Of a DNA stretch of 48,292 nt, positions 9,903-19,469 are shown one piece after another; within the stretch, counting starts at the first letter, position 1, and every line of letters begins with the position of its first letter. This DNA is from an uncultured Bacilli bacterium. GTDB lineage: Bacteria > Bacillota_I > Bacilli_A > ML615J-28 > CAG-313. The translations under genes and the position numbers were made by a program. The stretch is taken from assembly GCA_944326155.1 (NCBI GenBank), contig CALVCV010000002.1, positions 68,514 to 116,805 of the forward strand, in the 5' to 3' direction. The notes beneath the pieces were generated by a model. It was not told where the DNA came from. It worked only from the letters and a program-made list of their open reading frames with translations, and did not search any database.

Positions 9903-10982
9903 ATGGAAAACAATAACGTAAAAGTCAAAAAATCTTTTAAAACTCAATTACAACCTATAGCAAAAGGTTTTAAAAAAGTAATAGGATTTATTATAAAAAA
10001 TTGGTTCTTTGTTCTTTTTCCTTGTAGATTATTCAAAGAATTAATTTATGATAAGATGCGCTATGAAAAACAAAAACTGTTTATTTCTTGGCTATTTTTA
10101 GCTCCTACACTTTTAGGATTCATCTTATTCTTTGCTTATCCTTTAGTAATGTCACTTTTATATTCATTTAGTTCTGTAGAACCAAATGGTACATTTCACT
10201 TTTCCGAATTTTTCGCTAAAGTAGGAACCCAATATGACTATACACAAGTTATAAGTACAGATATCTTAAATAACTATAAATATGCTTTAAGAGTAAATGC
10301 TGATTTTCCTGTAAGTTTGTGGAATACTTCTCTTAATACAGTTATTGACACAGCTGTTATTACAATCTTTAGTTTATTACTTGCTGTAATGTTAAATGGT
10401 AAATTTAAAGGTCGTGCTTTTGTCAGAGCAATTTTCTTTTTGCCAGTAGTATTTAACTCTGAAGCAATTACTGCAGCGCTTGCTGCCGCAGAAGGTGTAG
10501 ATGCTGTTTTAAACTCATCTGGATCTGAAGCATTAACACAATTATTTGACCTTGAACAGTTTATGCAAGGAATTGGTGTGCCTGTACAACTTGTTACTTT
10601 CTTATCGGGTATTACATCAACAATCTACCGAACAATTTCATATTCTGGTATTCAAATATTGATTTTTTTAACTGCTATTCAATCAGTGCCTAAACATTTA
10701 TATGAGGCTGCAACGATTGAAGGAGCAACAGGTTATGAACAATTTTGGAAAATTACATTACCTATGGTTTCACCAATGATTTTAACTGTTGTTGTATATA
10801 CAATTGTCGACTCATTCTTAAGATCAGAAATTGGTGATGTAATGGATACAGTTTATAACAATAATGAGTATGGTTATTATGCCGCAATGTCGTGGTTGTA
10901 CATATTAGCATCGTTACTCATTATGGGAATAATAGTAGGAATTTTATCAAAGGTGGTATTCTATTATGATGACAAGAAATAA
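9903..10982 (+). CDS. Second sugar ABC transporter permease, MalF type
   Basis: This 359-residue permease starts a second permease pair in the same operon. A basic N-terminal tail of about 55 residues precedes membrane segments starting near LFISWLFLAPTLLGFILFF. The coupling loop EAATIEGATGYEQFWKITLP is at about residues 268-287. The extracytoplasmic loop after the first membrane segment is long (about residues 95-140), as in MalF-type subunits. AGGAGG lies 5 nt upstream of the ATG. It overlaps the next permease by 17 nt, a sign of coupled translation. Substrate unknown; possibly a different oligosaccharide from the first pair, or subunits of one larger system. Confidence 0.9.
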   Translation: MENNNVKVKKSFKTQLQPIAKGFKKVIGFIIKNWFFVLFPCRLFKELIYDKMRYEKQKLFISWLFLAPTLLGFILFFAYPLVMSLLYSFSSVEPNGTFHFSEFFAKVGTQYDYTQVISTDILNNYKYALRVNADFPVSLWNTSLNTVIDTAVITIFSLLLAVMLNGKFKGRAFVRAIFFLPVVFNSEAITAALAAAEGVDAVLNSSGSEALTQLFDLEQFMQGIGVPVQLVTFLSGITSTIYRTISYSGIQILIFLTAIQSVPKHLYEAATIEGATGYEQFWKITLPMVSPMILTVVVYTIVDSFLRSEIGDVMDTVYNNNEYGYYAAMSWLYILASLLIMGIIVGILSKVVFYYDDKK

Positions 10983-12165
10983 GAAAAAAGAATTAAAAAA
11001 ACAACATGTTCAAGAATTAGAAAATAATACACCTATAGTAGAAGAGCCAAAGGAAGATAAAAAAACAAAAGAACCTACTTGGAGTCATATTAAGCGTTTG
11101 AGTAAGGAAACTTATACTGAAATTGTATCTGATTTAAAAAATCCAGTAAAAAGAGCTGTTATGCGAAGAAAAACTTCTATGCGATTGGTATCAATTTTAA
11201 GAGGCTTTATTTTTCTTGGATTATCATTTGTCATTGTATTTCCAATTTTCCAAGAAGTTTCACTTGCTTTTAGACATCCAATTGATTTAAATAATAAGCT
11301 TGTAAATTGGATTCCAGAAACATTTAGTTTATTCAATTTTGATTTATCAAAAGTATTGTTAGATTATTGGCGAGGTTTATGGTGTAATTTAAAAGTTTCA
11401 ACCATATCGACTATTTGTCAGTTATTTGCTACATCACTTGCTGGATATGCTTTTTCAAGATTAAAATTTAGAGGTAGTAACTTAATATTCTGGTTAATTA
11501 TGTTAACATTAATTGTTCCACCTCAAGCTATTTCGTTAGCAAGAACTTTCTTTTTAGATGATTTTGATATTTTAAGATTTAATTTTTTTGGTTTATGGGA
11601 CAATCCTGGTTTATTTGAAAGTTTATTAGGACATGGGTTACGCCTAAAAGGTGAAGGGAAAGATATCGTTTTCTATATCACTTCATTAACTGGACAAGGA
11701 ATTAGAGCAGCCTTATTTATCTATTTATTTAGACAATTCTTTAGAGGCATTCCAATTGAACTAGAAGAATCGGCCCAAATTGATGGTGCTGGTGTTGTTA
11801 GAACATTTTGGAGCGTAATGCTACCAAATGCAAGAGGTGTTATTACTACTGTTGCTTTATTCGCTTTTGTATGGCAATGGAATGATACATACTATACTGG
11901 AATGTATCAAATTAGTGGTGAAACATTTCCAATGTTGACAAGAAAACTAATTTCTATGAGTGAAAGAATAGCAGGTATTATTAGTCAACCACATTACCAA
12001 GATTTCTTAGATCAAGTAGGTGAAGGTATTGCAAAAAATCCATTATTCGTTCAAGTTATCCTCAATACTGCAGCTTTAATGCTAATGGCTCCATTAATTA
12101 TTGGATATTTATTTGTTCAAAGATTATTTATTGAAGGTGTAGAACGATCTGGTATTGTAGGTTAA
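10966..12165 (+). CDS. Second sugar ABC transporter permease, MalG type
   Basis: This is the partner of the preceding permease, 399 residues, beginning inside it with ATGATG at 10966 behind AAGGTGG. About 80 charged residues precede the first membrane segment (GFIFLGLSFVIVFPIF). The coupling loop ESAQIDGAGVVRTFWSVMLP is at about residues 268-287. The 399-residue length exceeds a typical MalG because of the N-terminal tail and a long loop near residues 195-235. As with the first pair there is no ATP-binding subunit nearby, so a shared MsmX/UgpC-type ATPase encoded elsewhere must energise it (inference from how this family works). Confidence 0.9.
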   Translation: MMTRNKKKELKKQHVQELENNTPIVEEPKEDKKTKEPTWSHIKRLSKETYTEIVSDLKNPVKRAVMRRKTSMRLVSILRGFIFLGLSFVIVFPIFQEVSLAFRHPIDLNNKLVNWIPETFSLFNFDLSKVLLDYWRGLWCNLKVSTISTICQLFATSLAGYAFSRLKFRGSNLIFWLIMLTLIVPPQAISLARTFFLDDFDILRFNFFGLWDNPGLFESLLGHGLRLKGEGKDIVFYITSLTGQGIRAALFIYLFRQFFRGIPIELEESAQIDGAGVVRTFWSVMLPNARGVITTVALFAFVWQWNDTYYTGMYQISGETFPMLTRKLISMSERIAGIISQPHYQDFLDQVGEGIAKNPLFVQVILNTAALMLMAPLIIGYLFVQRLFIEGVERSGIVG

Positions 12166-12192
12166 AATAAAAAAATAAAGGAGAATGAGACA

Positions 12193-12897
12193 ATGAAATC
12201 TGATAGAATTATGCGTAGCAAAATTTATCGATTTTTGGATTATGTATTGCGTTTGATTATCTTAAACGCACTGATTATAATTCCCTCATTCTCTTTCTTT
12301 ATTATTTTTGCTACTTTAAATGAAAATAACGATGATCCATTCATATATTTAACTTTAATACCTTTATTGTTATGGTTTTTTCCAAGTATTGTTGCTTGTA
12401 CAGAAGTAATAAGACAATATGAAACTAATGATACAAATACGATTTTCAAAGATTTTTTCAAAAGTTTGAAAAGGCACTATGTAAAAACTCTTTTATTATC
12501 TATTTTGATTACTATCATAATTATTATTTTTTATAATAGTCTAAACTTTTTTATAACATATATGAGTCAAGGATTTATTTATATCTTAGGTCTTTTATTT
12601 TCTATACCATTTATGGTTGCTTTTTTTATGATAGTAATACATATGATTTTAGTAATGGCTTATTTTAAAAATTTATTAATAAAAGAAATTATAAAGTTAG
12701 CTTGTATTATGGCATTTAAAGATGTATTAAATAGTATATTAATGGTGATTATTATTGTAGTATTTTTAAGTTTAGATGTTGCTTTGTATTTTGTTATGGC
12801 TATTGTAGGAATTTCACTTCCTATTTATTTAATTGTAAAGTTGTCGTATAAAAAATATATAAAAATCTATAGAAAGGTAGAAACGAATAATGAATAA
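12193..12897 (+). CDS. YesL-like (DUF624) membrane protein
   Basis: This 234-residue integral membrane protein has about five hydrophobic segments. Its N-terminal pattern (short basic leader, then RFLDYVLRLIILNALIIIPS) resembles YesL/DUF624 proteins, which are encoded with carbohydrate ABC permeases in many Bacillota and whose job is unknown. It follows the permease by 27 nt with AAAGGAG upstream and overlaps the next gene by 8 nt. A second, more typical member is at 26903, heading the wall-sugar operon, so both clusters carry one. Family assignment rests on topology and a few motifs, so it is moderately sure. Confidence 0.65.
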   Translation: MKSDRIMRSKIYRFLDYVLRLIILNALIIIPSFSFFIIFATLNENNDDPFIYLTLIPLLLWFFPSIVACTEVIRQYETNDTNTIFKDFFKSLKRHYVKTLLLSILITIIIIIFYNSLNFFITYMSQGFIYILGLLFSIPFMVAFFMIVIHMILVMAYFKNLLIKEIIKLACIMAFKDVLNSILMVIIIVVFLSLDVALYFVMAIVGISLPIYLIVKLSYKKYIKIYRKVETNNE

Positions 12898-15388
12898 AAA
12901 AATTATTTCCAAAATACTATCAGTTTTATTGGTAGTTGCTATAATGATGGGAATTGTGAAAACTTCTAGTGCAAAACTAGGTGATTCAGGGATTATTCGA
13001 ATTGAAGGTGAAGAAACTATAACTGAATTATTAGGTGGTGCAAAATTACATCAACAAGATATTAGTGCTTCAATCGATGGTAAAAATGATTATTTTTATA
13101 AATATGACTCACAATATATAGAAACTTTACCGAATAGTGAAGGAATAAAAATTGTATCTTGGAGTTATCGTAATCCTGAAAAATGGCAAATGGCTGGTGT
13201 AAGTGATATTGCGGCTAACTTTGAAGAATTAAATCCTGGATGGTTAGTTGTTGGTGGTACAAATGCTGATTTTTTTAATATAAATGGTAATGGTCAAATG
13301 ACTGACAATGCAATGGAAAATGGTGAAATGATCAACCCATCCCATACCACTTCTAATCCTTGGTGGCGAGGTATTTTAGGTTTTACTGAAGATAATGAGT
13401 TAATGGCTGGTGTTCCTGATGTAACAAATTATTATACAGTTCACATATATGAAGATGCGAAGGCTGAAAATGAAGAGTCAAATATTAGAATCACAGCAGT
13501 TAATCCAGCAACAATTAGCACAACGGGAGTTACGATCTTAACAAAAGATAACCTAAATCCATATGATTTAACTGGATATAAAGTTGCTGTAGGAAAATAT
13601 GATATTGTTCGTCAAACAACCAATGGTGAAATTTTTGTAAAAGGATATATTAAAGAAATCCGTGATGGTAAAGCAAATGAACGCCCACTTGATTTCTATA
13701 ATGATGGTACTGAAAATTTAGATTTAAGAGAATTTTTCTTAATATCAAAAGATGGTTCATTAGATAGTCTTGAAGTTGGTCAATATGTAAAAGTTCAAAA
13801 AGATTATATGAATGAATGGACAGTTGTTCAAAATAGTGCAAGTTACTATTGGAAAATATTAGATAAAGACGAAGGTGTTTTATTCTATGGTCATTCAGAC
13901 CCTGAGAAAAAGCAAGAAATTATGAATAAATATAATTATGGTGGAAGTAATTTTGAGTATATTACCGCAAGAAAATCAAGATGTCTATTTGGTGTTAAAG
14001 CAGATGGTTCCTATGTAATGACAGTTATTGGTGGTACAACATCAAGTGGTATGACACTATCAGAAGCTGCTTTCTTTATGAAAGAAATTGGATGTATAGA
14101 GGCTTGGGATTTTGATGGTGGTGGTTCTGCAACTTTAATTGCTAGAGATGAATATGGTACAATTCAAACGATTAATACACCAAGTGATGCTGGAGATGGT
14201 ACTGAAAGAAGAGTTGGTAATGCTTTATTAATGGTAGTAAGAGATCCTGGTTTTGCTTTTTCAATTGCTGATTCAACTCCTACTACTATAAAATTAACTA
14301 AAAAAACTGATGAGGTATTTAATGAAATGACAAACATCACGATTTCAATTAATGGTCAAACGATAAATGTAGCAGATGATCAAGAAATAGTTGAAATTGG
14401 TGGTTTAGACGCTGGTCAACAATATTTGGCTAATGTAAGTTTTACATATGAAGGTGAAAATTATTCATCTGCTATTCCTGTTCAAACTAAAGAATATGTG
14501 GAAAGAGTGTATATTGTACCTGATTCACATGGTTTTAATATTTCAATTGAACAAAGTGATGATATATTAGAATTAACAAACATTGTCTTTGATGTTGAGG
14601 GCAAAGAATACCACATGGATAATGTAACTGAATTTAGTATTGATGGATTAGTAAAGGGTCGTGAATACACGATTTCTTATGTTTGTACAATTACAAACAA
14701 ATTAACAGGTATATCTTTCACAAGAGAAGTTCCTGAAGCAATATACAAGACATTAGAATATGAATTGCCACAAATTATTACATTTGAAGAAAATCGCAAA
14801 ACATCAAATAAAGTATCTATTGAATATAAATACGAAGATACTGATAATTTAATTGATGAAGTATATATTTTAATGAATGGTGAAAAAAACATCTTAGATC
14901 GCGAAAGTGGTATTATTACCTTTGAAAATTTAGATTTTATTGCTAATAAGTATGTATTTGAACTTGTTATTATGTATAAAGACTTAGAAGGTAGAATTTA
15001 CATGATTGAATCAGATGAACTTGTATATGAAAAAGAAGAGTGTCAACATGAATATGATAACGATTGTGATGAAGACTGTAATATTTGTGGGGAGGTTAGA
15101 GTAGTTACACATAACTGGGTTGAAGCAAGTTGTGAGCAAGCAAAACATTGTGCAGATTGTGGTGTAACAGAAGGAGAAGCCCTAGGACATGATTGGGAAG
15201 CAGCAACGTATGATGCACCAAAGACATGTAAAAGATGTGGGGCAACCGAAGGAGAACCACTTTCAAGACCAAGTGAACCAAACGAAGAAAAAGGATGTAA
15301 GAAATGCAGTAAAAATAGCATTTTAAGTATTATTTCAATGATTGGTTTATTTAGTGGTGCTATTTTAATTTTAAGAAGAAAGAAATAA
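12890..15388 (+). CDS. Secreted NAGPA-type phosphodiester glycosidase with Cys-rich C-terminal anchor (paralogue 1)
   Basis: This 832-residue protein has a signal peptide (about 1-28, cleavage near SSA-K). The phosphodiester glycosidase (NAGPA/DUF2233-like) domain spans roughly residues 60-455: WLVVGGTNADFF, FGVKADGSYVM, and the hallmark DFDGGGSATLI with Asp409, then RRVGNALLMV. In mammals this family removes GlcNAc from GlcNAc-1-phospho-6-mannose. Two or three Ig/Fn3-like strand regions follow (about 460-715). Next comes a Cys/His-rich region with CxxCG pairs (about 718-800), then GCKKC, one membrane segment (about 809-827) and RRKK. It should be displayed on the outer face of the membrane. 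No LPXTG motif. The last 262 bp before the tail codons are identical to those of the next gene. Confidence 0.85.
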   Translation: MNKKIISKILSVLLVVAIMMGIVKTSSAKLGDSGIIRIEGEETITELLGGAKLHQQDISASIDGKNDYFYKYDSQYIETLPNSEGIKIVSWSYRNPEKWQMAGVSDIAANFEELNPGWLVVGGTNADFFNINGNGQMTDNAMENGEMINPSHTTSNPWWRGILGFTEDNELMAGVPDVTNYYTVHIYEDAKAENEESNIRITAVNPATISTTGVTILTKDNLNPYDLTGYKVAVGKYDIVRQTTNGEIFVKGYIKEIRDGKANERPLDFYNDGTENLDLREFFLISKDGSLDSLEVGQYVKVQKDYMNEWTVVQNSASYYWKILDKDEGVLFYGHSDPEKKQEIMNKYNYGGSNFEYITARKSRCLFGVKADGSYVMTVIGGTTSSGMTLSEAAFFMKEIGCIEAWDFDGGGSATLIARDEYGTIQTINTPSDAGDGTERRVGNALLMVVRDPGFAFSIADSTPTTIKLTKKTDEVFNEMTNITISINGQTINVADDQEIVEIGGLDAGQQYLANVSFTYEGENYSSAIPVQTKEYVERVYIVPDSHGFNISIEQSDDILELTNIVFDVEGKEYHMDNVTEFSIDGLVKGREYTISYVCTITNKLTGISFTREVPEAIYKTLEYELPQIITFEENRKTSNKVSIEYKYEDTDNLIDEVYILMNGEKNILDRESGIITFENLDFIANKYVFELVIMYKDLEGRIYMIESDELVYEKEECQHEYDNDCDEDCNICGEVRVVTHNWVEASCEQAKHCADCGVTEGEALGHDWEAATYDAPKTCKRCGATEGEPLSRPSEPNEEKGCKKCSKNSILSIISMIGLFSGAILILRRKK
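15116..15377 (+). repeat. 262-bp perfect direct repeat, copy 1
   Basis: By direct comparison this stretch is base-for-base identical to 17615-17876 (offset 2499), with no mismatch seen. It encodes the second half of the Cys-rich region and the C-terminal membrane anchor of the first NAGPA-type protein, in the same reading frame as in copy 2. The flanking coding sequences are much more diverged. Confidence 0.95.
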
Positions 15389-15415
15389 TAAAAATTAAGA
15401 TTAATAGAGGTAAAT

Positions 15416-17887
15416 ATGAAAAAAACAAAAATATTAAAAATTTTTACGTTCTTTATAACAGGATTCATGAGTTTAATTTTTGTGACTAATGCGGTAAAAA
15501 CTACATTTGCCGCAACAAATACGAATTCTGAATATGTTAATACTGTTACCGATTTAGAAACCACTGATTTATTAGGTGGAGTTACACTTTATGAACAAAA
15601 GATGACATCCTTATTAAACGGTGATGAGAAAAAAATTTTTCAAGAACATTATGTACAATGGGTTGATTTAGCAAGTTATGATAATGGTGTTAAACTTGTA
15701 ACATGGACAAAACAAAATCCTGATACATGGAATGCAGCTACTACTAAAAATTGTGCAATTGATTGGGAAGCGAATCATCCTGGTTGGATTGTTGTAGCGG
15801 GTACCAATGGTGACTTCTTTCAAAATTCTGGAAGCATTACTTGGGAACCAACCAATAACTTTATGGCTGATGGTGATATGTATCGTGCTGATTATGTAGG
15901 TGGTCATCGAAAAGTAGTAGGTGTTACTGATGATAATGAAATTGTTGTTGGTGATCCTCAAATTTCTGGTTTATATCTTCAAATTATGAATGAAGATGGT
16001 GAAGTTGTTGAACAATTTCCAATGGCTGGCTATAATAAAGCCCCAAGTGATGCAGGCATTACTCTTCTTACAAAAGATATGCTTGAATCTCATGATTTAA
16101 CAGGCTTTACAGTATACGAAGGAAAATATACATTATGTAGAATTTCTAATGGCTCTAATAAGACAGTATTTGTTAAAGGATCTATTCAAAAATCAAGACC
16201 TGGTACAACAAATGAAAAACCAAGACAAACAAGAGAAGTTGTTGACAATGATGGAAATACAAAACAAGAAATCACCCGTGAATTTTATCTTGTTACAAAA
16301 GATGCTAGTTTTGAAGAAAAATTAATAGAAGGTACTTTAGTAAGATGTCAACACAATTATGAGGGTTCATGGAGTGAAGTTACACAAAGCGTAGGCTATG
16401 TTCATCAAATGTTAATTGATGGTGAATCGCAATTTCAAAAATCAACAGATGCCTTTATTTATACTGATCACCCAAGAACATTCATAGGATTTAAAGCGGA
16501 TGGAACACCTGTATTAATGGTTGTCGATGGACGTGGTAAAACTGCTGCCGAAAAAAATTGTGGGGTATCTTTGTTTGAAGGTGCAGAAATTATGAAACTT
16601 GCAGGATGTGTTAATGCTTATAACCTTGATGGTGGTGGATCATCTACATTAATTGTAAGAAATAACGATGGTGGATTTGATGTTGTAAACAGACCTTCAG
16701 ATGGTAGTGAGCGCTCAACTGGTAATGCAGTATTTCTTGTAATGAGAGATCCAGCAATTGAAACTAGACTTGCTGACTCAACTGCTACAACAATTACAAT
16801 TAATAAGAAAAATGATGAATACAGCCAAAGTGTTCAAAACCTTAAATTAACAGTAAATAATAAAACTTATGATTTCAATGATAATCAAATTATTATTGAA
16901 GGATTAAAAGAAAATACAACTTATGATGTTGCTGTAAGTTATGAAGTGGATGGTGTTGAATGTAAGAGTTCAATTAAAGCAACAACTAAAGCATATTATC
17001 CAGGCTTAGATTTTATACCACGAAGTCATGGTTTTATCGTTCAAAAAAGAAGTACAGATGAAGTATTAAGAACAGTTAGTGCAACGATTCGTATTGGAGA
17101 CAATACATATGAGATGCCAGATAGTACTGAATATGAAATAGAAGGTTTATTAAAAGGAGTAACATATGATGTAAGTTTCACATATGTTGTAGAAAATACC
17201 CTTACAAAAGAGACTTATACAAAGGAAGAAGCAGTACAACAATATACAACACTAGCATACGAAATACCAGTGATAGATGAATTTGAATTTGATAGAATTA
17301 GGCCAAATAGAATAAGTGTAAAATATGGGTATAGCGATCCCGATAAACGAGTAGAAGAAGCATATATTCAAATTAATGATGAAGAAAAAGCACTAACAGA
17401 TGATAGTGGGATTGAAGTTTTTGAAGGGATAAATAATTATAAAGAAGCATATACATTCAAATTAGTGATACGCTATAAAGATGAAAGTGGAAGAATATTT
17501 GAAGAAGAATCAGAATTATTAGAAGCGCCAAAGCAAGCATGTCCACATGAGTATGATGATGATTGCGATGAAGAATGCAATTTATGTGGTGAGGTTAGAG
17601 TAGCACCACATGATTGGGTTGAAGCAAGTTGTGAGCAAGCAAAACATTGTGCAGATTGTGGTGTAACAGAAGGAGAAGCCCTAGGACATGATTGGGAAGC
17701 AGCAACGTATGATGCACCAAAGACATGTAAAAGATGTGGGGCAACCGAAGGAGAACCACTTTCAAGACCAAGTGAACCAAACGAAGAAAAAGGATGTAAG
17801 AAATGCAGTAAAAATAGCATTTTAAGTATTATTTCAATGATTGGTTTATTTAGTGGTGCTATTTTAATTTTAAGAAAGAAAAAATAG
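15416..17887 (+). CDS. Secreted NAGPA-type phosphodiester glycosidase with Cys-rich C-terminal anchor (paralogue 2)
   Basis: This 823-residue paralogue of the preceding gene has the same architecture. There is a signal peptide (about 1-33, ending near TFA-A), then the NAGPA-type domain with WIVVAGTNGDFF, FIGFKADGTPVLMV and NLDGGGSSTLI (Asp405). Ig/Fn3-like regions, the CxxCG-rich region, a membrane segment and RKKK follow. The catalytic parts differ substantially between the two (I estimate 35-40% identity by eye), so they may act on different substrates, whereas the last 87 or so residues are identical. It follows the first gene by 27 nt with AGAGG upstream. The pairing of two secreted phosphodiester glycosidases with NagZ and NagB points to amino-sugar phosphodiesters such as wall teichoic acid linkage units; this is inference. 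Confidence 0.85.
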   Translation: MKKTKILKIFTFFITGFMSLIFVTNAVKTTFAATNTNSEYVNTVTDLETTDLLGGVTLYEQKMTSLLNGDEKKIFQEHYVQWVDLASYDNGVKLVTWTKQNPDTWNAATTKNCAIDWEANHPGWIVVAGTNGDFFQNSGSITWEPTNNFMADGDMYRADYVGGHRKVVGVTDDNEIVVGDPQISGLYLQIMNEDGEVVEQFPMAGYNKAPSDAGITLLTKDMLESHDLTGFTVYEGKYTLCRISNGSNKTVFVKGSIQKSRPGTTNEKPRQTREVVDNDGNTKQEITREFYLVTKDASFEEKLIEGTLVRCQHNYEGSWSEVTQSVGYVHQMLIDGESQFQKSTDAFIYTDHPRTFIGFKADGTPVLMVVDGRGKTAAEKNCGVSLFEGAEIMKLAGCVNAYNLDGGGSSTLIVRNNDGGFDVVNRPSDGSERSTGNAVFLVMRDPAIETRLADSTATTITINKKNDEYSQSVQNLKLTVNNKTYDFNDNQIIIEGLKENTTYDVAVSYEVDGVECKSSIKATTKAYYPGLDFIPRSHGFIVQKRSTDEVLRTVSATIRIGDNTYEMPDSTEYEIEGLLKGVTYDVSFTYVVENTLTKETYTKEEAVQQYTTLAYEIPVIDEFEFDRIRPNRISVKYGYSDPDKRVEEAYIQINDEEKALTDDSGIEVFEGINNYKEAYTFKLVIRYKDESGRIFEEESELLEAPKQACPHEYDDDCDEECNLCGEVRVAPHDWVEASCEQAKHCADCGVTEGEALGHDWEAATYDAPKTCKRCGATEGEPLSRPSEPNEEKGCKKCSKNSILSIISMIGLFSGAILILRKKK
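17615..17876 (+). repeat. 262-bp perfect direct repeat, copy 2
   Basis: This is the partner of 15116-15377, identical over all 262 bases and in the same frame at the 3' end of the second NAGPA-type gene. It is long enough to allow homologous recombination, which would delete 2499 bp and fuse the two genes in frame. Confidence 0.95.
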
Positions 17888-17891
17888 ATAT

Positions 17892-19451
17892 ATGAAAAGT
17901 ATTAAAGATATGACATTGAAAGAGAAGGTAGGCCAAATGATTGGCCTTGCCTTCTCTGGTGATAAATATAGCCCTGAATTAAAAATGCAAGTTGAAGATA
18001 TTGAAGCAGGACTAATCATTTATTTTAAAGATAATTGTGTATCACCAAAACAAATATTTGATTTAAATAAAGAAATCATTAAACATGCTAAAATACCACC
18101 ATTTATTGCTTTAGACCAAGAAGGTGGAATGGTAGCTAGAGTTACTGAAGGTATTGTTCAATCCCCTGGTGCTATGGCAATCAGTGCTACACAAAATACC
18201 AAAAATGCGTATAATTTAGCAAAGAATATGGGTATTGAATTGCGTGATTTGGGATTTAATTTTAATTTTGCTCCTGTTGGCGATGTTAATAACAATCCCA
18301 AAAATCCGGTTATCAACGTTCGATCTTATTCAGAAGATCCTAAAATTGTAACTGATTATATGGTTGAGGCTGTTAGAGGATATCATGACGCCGGTTTAAT
18401 GACATCAGTTAAACACTTTCCTGGTCATGGTGATACAGCTGTAGATTCTCATGTTGGGCTTCCTGTTGTAGATTTTGATAAGGAGAGATTAGATAAAGTA
18501 GAACTCTTACCATACAAAAAAGTTGTTGAATTGAACTTACCAGGTATTATGGCAAGCCACATTCTATATACAAAATACGATGATAAATTACCAACAACTT
18601 TATCAAATAAAATAATTACAGGTTTACTTCGTAATGAAATGGGTTTTAAAGGATTAGTTGTTACTGATTCACTTACAATGTCAGCTGTTTTTGATAATTT
18701 TAGTATTGAAGAAATTGTTTATTATGGATTTAATTCTGGCTGTGATATTTTATTGTTATGCGGTGCAAGAAATATTAAAATGCAAAAAGAGTTTGCAGAA
18801 ACGGCTTTAAGACTTGCTGAAGAAGGGAAAATACCGCTTAGCATGATAGACAATTCTGTTGAAAGAATTTTAAAATATAAAGCCCTATATCAAGTAGGTC
18901 AAATGGCTGATAGCTTTGATGATATTAAAGGTGATTTAGAAGAACCTAGTCGTGTAAAATTAGCTGAAAAAGTTGCAGAAGATAGTATTACCTTATTGAA
19001 AAACAAAAATAATTTATTACCTATAACTAAAAAAGATAAAACATTAGTGGTTTTTCCAAAAATAAAAGTTGTTACTTTAGTTGAAAATGATGATAATACT
19101 TTAAGTTGTTTAGCAGACTACATGCCTTTTGCGGTAGATAAACACTATATCTCAATTAGTCCAACAAAAGATGAACAAAAAGATTTACTAGAAAAAGTAA
19201 CTCAATATGATAAAGTTATTTATTGTAGTTACAATGCTAATTTCAATGCATCACAAGCTGATTTAATTAATAAAATAGATAAAAACAAAATTATTGTAGT
19301 TGCTGTTAGAACACCTTATGATATTAATGTATTAGATGTTCCAACCTATATTTGTGCTTATGAGGCAAGTGTTCTAAGCTTCAAAGCTCTAGCAAAATAT
19401 TTAACAGGTCAAATTGATGCAAAAGGTATTTTACCTATTAGTGTCAAATAA
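17892..19451 (+). CDS. nagZ: GH3 beta-N-acetylglucosaminidase NagZ, cytoplasmic
   Basis: This 519-residue GH3 enzyme removes GlcNAc from GlcNAc-MurNAc fragments. Visible motifs are ALDQEGGMVARV, the NagZ-specific loop KHFPGHGDTAVDSH at residues 174-187 with the Asp185-His187 dyad used as acid/base in Bacillus NagZ, and the nucleophile in VVTDSLTMS (Asp259). Residues from about 350 form a second alpha/beta domain, as in Gram-positive NagZ and unlike the single-domain E. coli enzyme. There is no signal peptide, so it should work on imported fragments. It starts 4 nt after the previous stop with no clear ribosome site, suggesting coupled translation. Confidence 0.93.
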   Translation: MKSIKDMTLKEKVGQMIGLAFSGDKYSPELKMQVEDIEAGLIIYFKDNCVSPKQIFDLNKEIIKHAKIPPFIALDQEGGMVARVTEGIVQSPGAMAISATQNTKNAYNLAKNMGIELRDLGFNFNFAPVGDVNNNPKNPVINVRSYSEDPKIVTDYMVEAVRGYHDAGLMTSVKHFPGHGDTAVDSHVGLPVVDFDKERLDKVELLPYKKVVELNLPGIMASHILYTKYDDKLPTTLSNKIITGLLRNEMGFKGLVVTDSLTMSAVFDNFSIEEIVYYGFNSGCDILLLCGARNIKMQKEFAETALRLAEEGKIPLSMIDNSVERILKYKALYQVGQMADSFDDIKGDLEEPSRVKLAEKVAEDSITLLKNKNNLLPITKKDKTLVVFPKIKVVTLVENDDNTLSCLADYMPFAVDKHYISISPTKDEQKDLLEKVTQYDKVIYCSYNANFNASQADLINKIDKNKIIVVAVRTPYDINVLDVPTYICAYEASVLSFKALAKYLTGQIDAKGILPISVK

Positions 19452-19469
19452 TAAAAGGAGAATTAAAAA

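Noticed and set aside
15043-15564. 173-codon open frame on the minus strand across the Cys-rich repeat (and a 115-codon twin at 17473-17820)
   Set aside because: It mirrors the real + strand genes, its Ser/Pro-rich translation is the antisense of a Cys/Gly/Glu-rich coding repeat, and it has no ribosome site.
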